DNA of 10,266 nt from Rodentolepis nana (taxonomy: Eukaryota > Platyhelminthes > Cestoda > Cyclophyllidea > Hymenolepididae): contig UZAE01012130.1 in the NCBI GenBank assembly GCA_900617975.1, positions 39,685-49,950 of the forward strand, in the 5' to 3' direction. The notes under the pieces were generated by a model, which saw only the letters and a program-made list of their open reading frames with translations, ran no database searches and had not been told where the DNA came from. The position numbers were made by a program, and so were the translations under genes. Shown here one piece after another: positions 8,369-10,266 of this stretch; within the stretch, counting starts at the first letter, position 1; each line of letters opens with the position of its first letter.

Positions 8369-9695
8369 ATGCTACAGCGAAGCCCTACCACCATACTCAT
8401 CGTAACCATCCTTTCTGTTGTCTATACGACGGACACCGCTCCCAGTCATACCCCCACTCCTTCCACAACTTCGACGTTCCCCAATTTTAAAGTTGTCTAT
8501 GAATCCCCCAGCTCAGTGTGCTATGCTGATAATCGGGCATACTTGTGCACCCCTCCCTTCACCAATATTGCAGAAGGTGTCCCAGTGGTTGCTACCTCGA
8601 CTTGTGGACAAGGTGGGCGTCCTGAAAAGATTTGTCAAAATTTAGCTGATGGCCAACAGAGACACGGTCCATGTGAAATTTGTGACGCGAGAAAAAGCGC
8701 CACTAGTCGAGGACCTGAGCGGCTGACAGACAGGCACATCACCTCAAATCAGACTTGTTGGGTCTCGGGACGTGTACCTCCAAGTGGAACTGTGAACCTT
8801 ACTCTCTCCCTGGGAAAACGGTTCGAAATCTTCTACATCTCCTTGCAACCCTGTGGTCCCCTCCCTGACTCGATTGCGCTCTACAAATCGTCAGATTTTG
8901 GAAGAACTTGGAAACCCTGGCAGTATTTCTCAACCGATTGTTATCGAGCCTTCGGACTGCCCACAAGTAGTGAGCACAGTGCACAAATCTCTTCAGCAAA
9001 TATTCAAGAAGTACTCTGTGTTGCCTTGAAGCCTCCTTCCAAGTATAACTCCCAGGGTGGACAAATTTCCAACGTAATCGCTTTCAGTACTACCATCGGT
9101 AGATCTACTCTTCAATCCTGGAGTCCTGCTCTCATTGACTGGATGACAATGACAGATCTTCAGATTAGCTTGTCTCGTTTTCCATCGAAGAAAAAGAGCG
9201 GAGGTAGTGCGGAAGGCGAAAAGACTTCCACAGATTCTTCTGCTATATTAAACAGACGAGATCGCAGTAGTAGCCAGCGAAGAGTTTCTCAAAAGCCTCC
9301 AGTCTTCAGACTTGGTGGCGGTGGAGTGAGCATCAATGGACGACTCTATGATAGAATGCTATCCGATGGGGATGCCTTTAATTCTTCTTCAAAGTTGAGT
9401 CACGAGAAGTTAGGAGAAGAGACTGTAAATGAAGATGGTGACAGAGAAGCTGTCTACTTCGCATTCTCGGATATTACAGTCGGGGGGAGATGCAAATGTA
9501 ATGGCCATGCAAATCGATGCATTAGGGACCGCATAGTGAAGACGGATGTCAACGGTGAGGAGGTGGTCACCTGGGGGCCCCTTCGCTGTGACTGTCAACA
9601 CAATACCGTCGGTGCTGACTGCGAACGATGTGCTCCCGGATATCTTGATCGACCGTGGGCCAGAGCTACTAATGAGGATGCGAATGTCTGCAAGG
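8369..9695 (+). CDS. Netrin (UNC-6/Netrin family), first coding exon, 5' partial gene
   Basis: Netrins are secreted guidance cues that bind DCC/UNC-40 and UNC-5 receptors. Numbering from the ATG at 8369, residues 1-24 form a hydrophobic signal peptide and 25-39 a Thr/Ser/Pro-rich spacer. Residues about 45-273 are a laminin N-terminal domain with cysteines at 51, 60, 79, 89, 102, 105, 130, 162, 191 and 217. Family signatures are VATSTCG (74-80), CEICDA (102-107), VNLTLSLGK (142-150), and IALYKSSDFGRTW (169-181). Residues 274-361 are a long charged linker. SDITVGGRCKCNGHA (367-381) opens a complete eight-cysteine laminin-EGF repeat (C375-C441) containing DRPWARAT (428-434). Sequons are N127, N143 and N338. 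The start is the first ATG after an in-frame TAA at 8348-8350. A TTG at 8363 would add two residues but is not a plausible animal start. The exon ends AAGG|GTAAGAGT in phase 1, so the split G codon can give the Ala-Cys expected next. LE2, LE3 and the NTR module lie outside the window. Netrin assignment is secure; orthology subtype is not resolved. Confidence 0.95.
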
Positions 9696-10232
9696 GTAAG
9701 AGTAGACCTTTCTACTTTTTGCTTAATATTGCATCTTTTTATTTCTCAGAAAAAGAGTGAAAAGTTTATTTTTCTTTTCCTGTTTGTGTTATTTATTTTC
9801 GGCCATGGCGAGTCGAGACAGAAATTACAAATAAATGTCAATGCCCATGTCTAATTTAATTTAAAAATATATAATTCATGATTATATTCGGCAAAGTTAA
9901 TTAAGGTGTATGTAATTATTATATATTTCGAAAAGTACTTCAATGCCCTGTTATGCTGATTTTTTTGCAAAATTTAGGAAGACAATTTTACTCGATCACA
10001 AGTCAACTTTATACCTAATAGTGCAGTTAGCGAAAAGAAAACAAATGACCTCATTAGACTTGTCATTGTCAGGCATGTCACATGTAGTTAGCAATTGCGG
10101 AGTTATAAATTCTACTGACAGTGAGTTGGGTACGCAGTATTTGGCCACTGATGCGGTCTCCAGATACTCTAGCAGAGGCATCTCGTGTGAGAAGTCTGCC
10201 AAAACACCTTCGATTTCTAGTCTTAAAATCGA

Positions 10233-10266
<34 letters not shown>
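9696..10266 (+). other. Netrin intron 1 (5' part, runs off the window)
   Basis: The sequence after 9695 switches from netrin-like protein to AT-rich, T-rich non-coding DNA, and the boundary carries a good donor (GTAAGAGT). The next netrin residues should be Ala-Cys followed by the second laminin-EGF repeat, and I find nothing like that in any frame up to the end. Reading straight through adds 21 residues unlike netrin and stops at TGA 9758-9760. Acceptor-like AGs occur at 9748-9749 (after a T-rich stretch) and 9976-9977, but joining either to the exon reads into a stop codon without any netrin sequence. The intron is therefore at least 571 bases long. No other gene is visible inside it. Confidence 0.85.
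10235..10266. repeat. Poly-C run of 32 at the window end
   Basis: The window ends inside a run of at least 32 C. In a genome with several shorter C runs this may be real. Because the sequence stops there, it may instead mark a contig end, polymerase slippage or an assembly artefact in the first netrin intron. Confidence 0.9.

Noticed and set aside
8799..8999. Open frames on other frames and the opposite strand within the netrin exon.
   Set aside because: They are by-products of the long, GC-richer netrin coding sequence and have no recognisable domains.
9748..9749. AG after a T-rich stretch as the acceptor of a 54-base first intron.
   Set aside because: Joined to the exon it reads Glu-Lys-Glu then stop instead of the expected second laminin-EGF repeat. 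It is only of interest as a truncating isoform.
9976..9977. AG after a T run as the acceptor for netrin exon 2.
   Set aside because: The following sequence in phase encodes about a dozen non-netrin residues without the expected Ala-Cys and then a stop.

Overview
The window looks like a piece of an animal genome. It is AT-rich, gene-poor DNA leading into the 5' end of one recognisable gene. The gene is a netrin (UNC-6/Netrin family of secreted axon-guidance and basement-membrane proteins). Its first coding exon lies at 8369-9695 on the + strand and ends at a clean GT splice donor. Only animals have netrins, so the source is a metazoan. The long, low-complexity insertion between the laminin N-terminal domain and the first EGF-like repeat, together with the AT-rich, simple-repeat-laden flank, would suit a fast-evolving invertebrate such as a flatworm. 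That last step is inference and I cannot settle the phylum.

Layout. 1-8135 is non-coding as far as I can tell: no open frame there is recognisable, and the open frames present are of the length expected by chance. Within it are two copies of one dispersed repeat (1106-1408 and 6888-7132). The second copy is flanked by a perfect 12-bp direct repeat, which marks it as a retroposed insertion with a target-site duplication and an (ATAAAT)-type 3' tail. There are also recurrent poly-C/poly-G runs, a few microsatellites and one hairpin-forming inverted repeat. 8136-8340 is an abrupt CpG-rich island in this AT-rich setting, with an inverted CCAAT box, and is the best promoter/5'-leader candidate. 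A 16-codon upstream ORF (8300-8350) lies in frame with, and 18 nt before, the netrin ATG.

The netrin exon encodes a signal peptide, a Thr/Ser/Pro-rich spacer, the laminin N-terminal (LN) domain, an unusually long charged linker, and the whole first laminin-type EGF repeat (LE1). It stops at a phase-1 donor exactly where the second LE repeat should start. LE2, LE3 and the C-terminal NTR module must lie downstream of the window. From 9696 to the end is intron 1, which is cut off in a run of 32 C residues that is probably a sequencing or assembly limit.

With a single partial gene there is no operon or pathway to describe. The points most worth a second look are the TSD-flanked retroelement family with its duplicated 3' hairpin, the expanded netrin linker with basic cleavage-like sites, the in-frame uORF, and the possibility of a short intronically terminated netrin.
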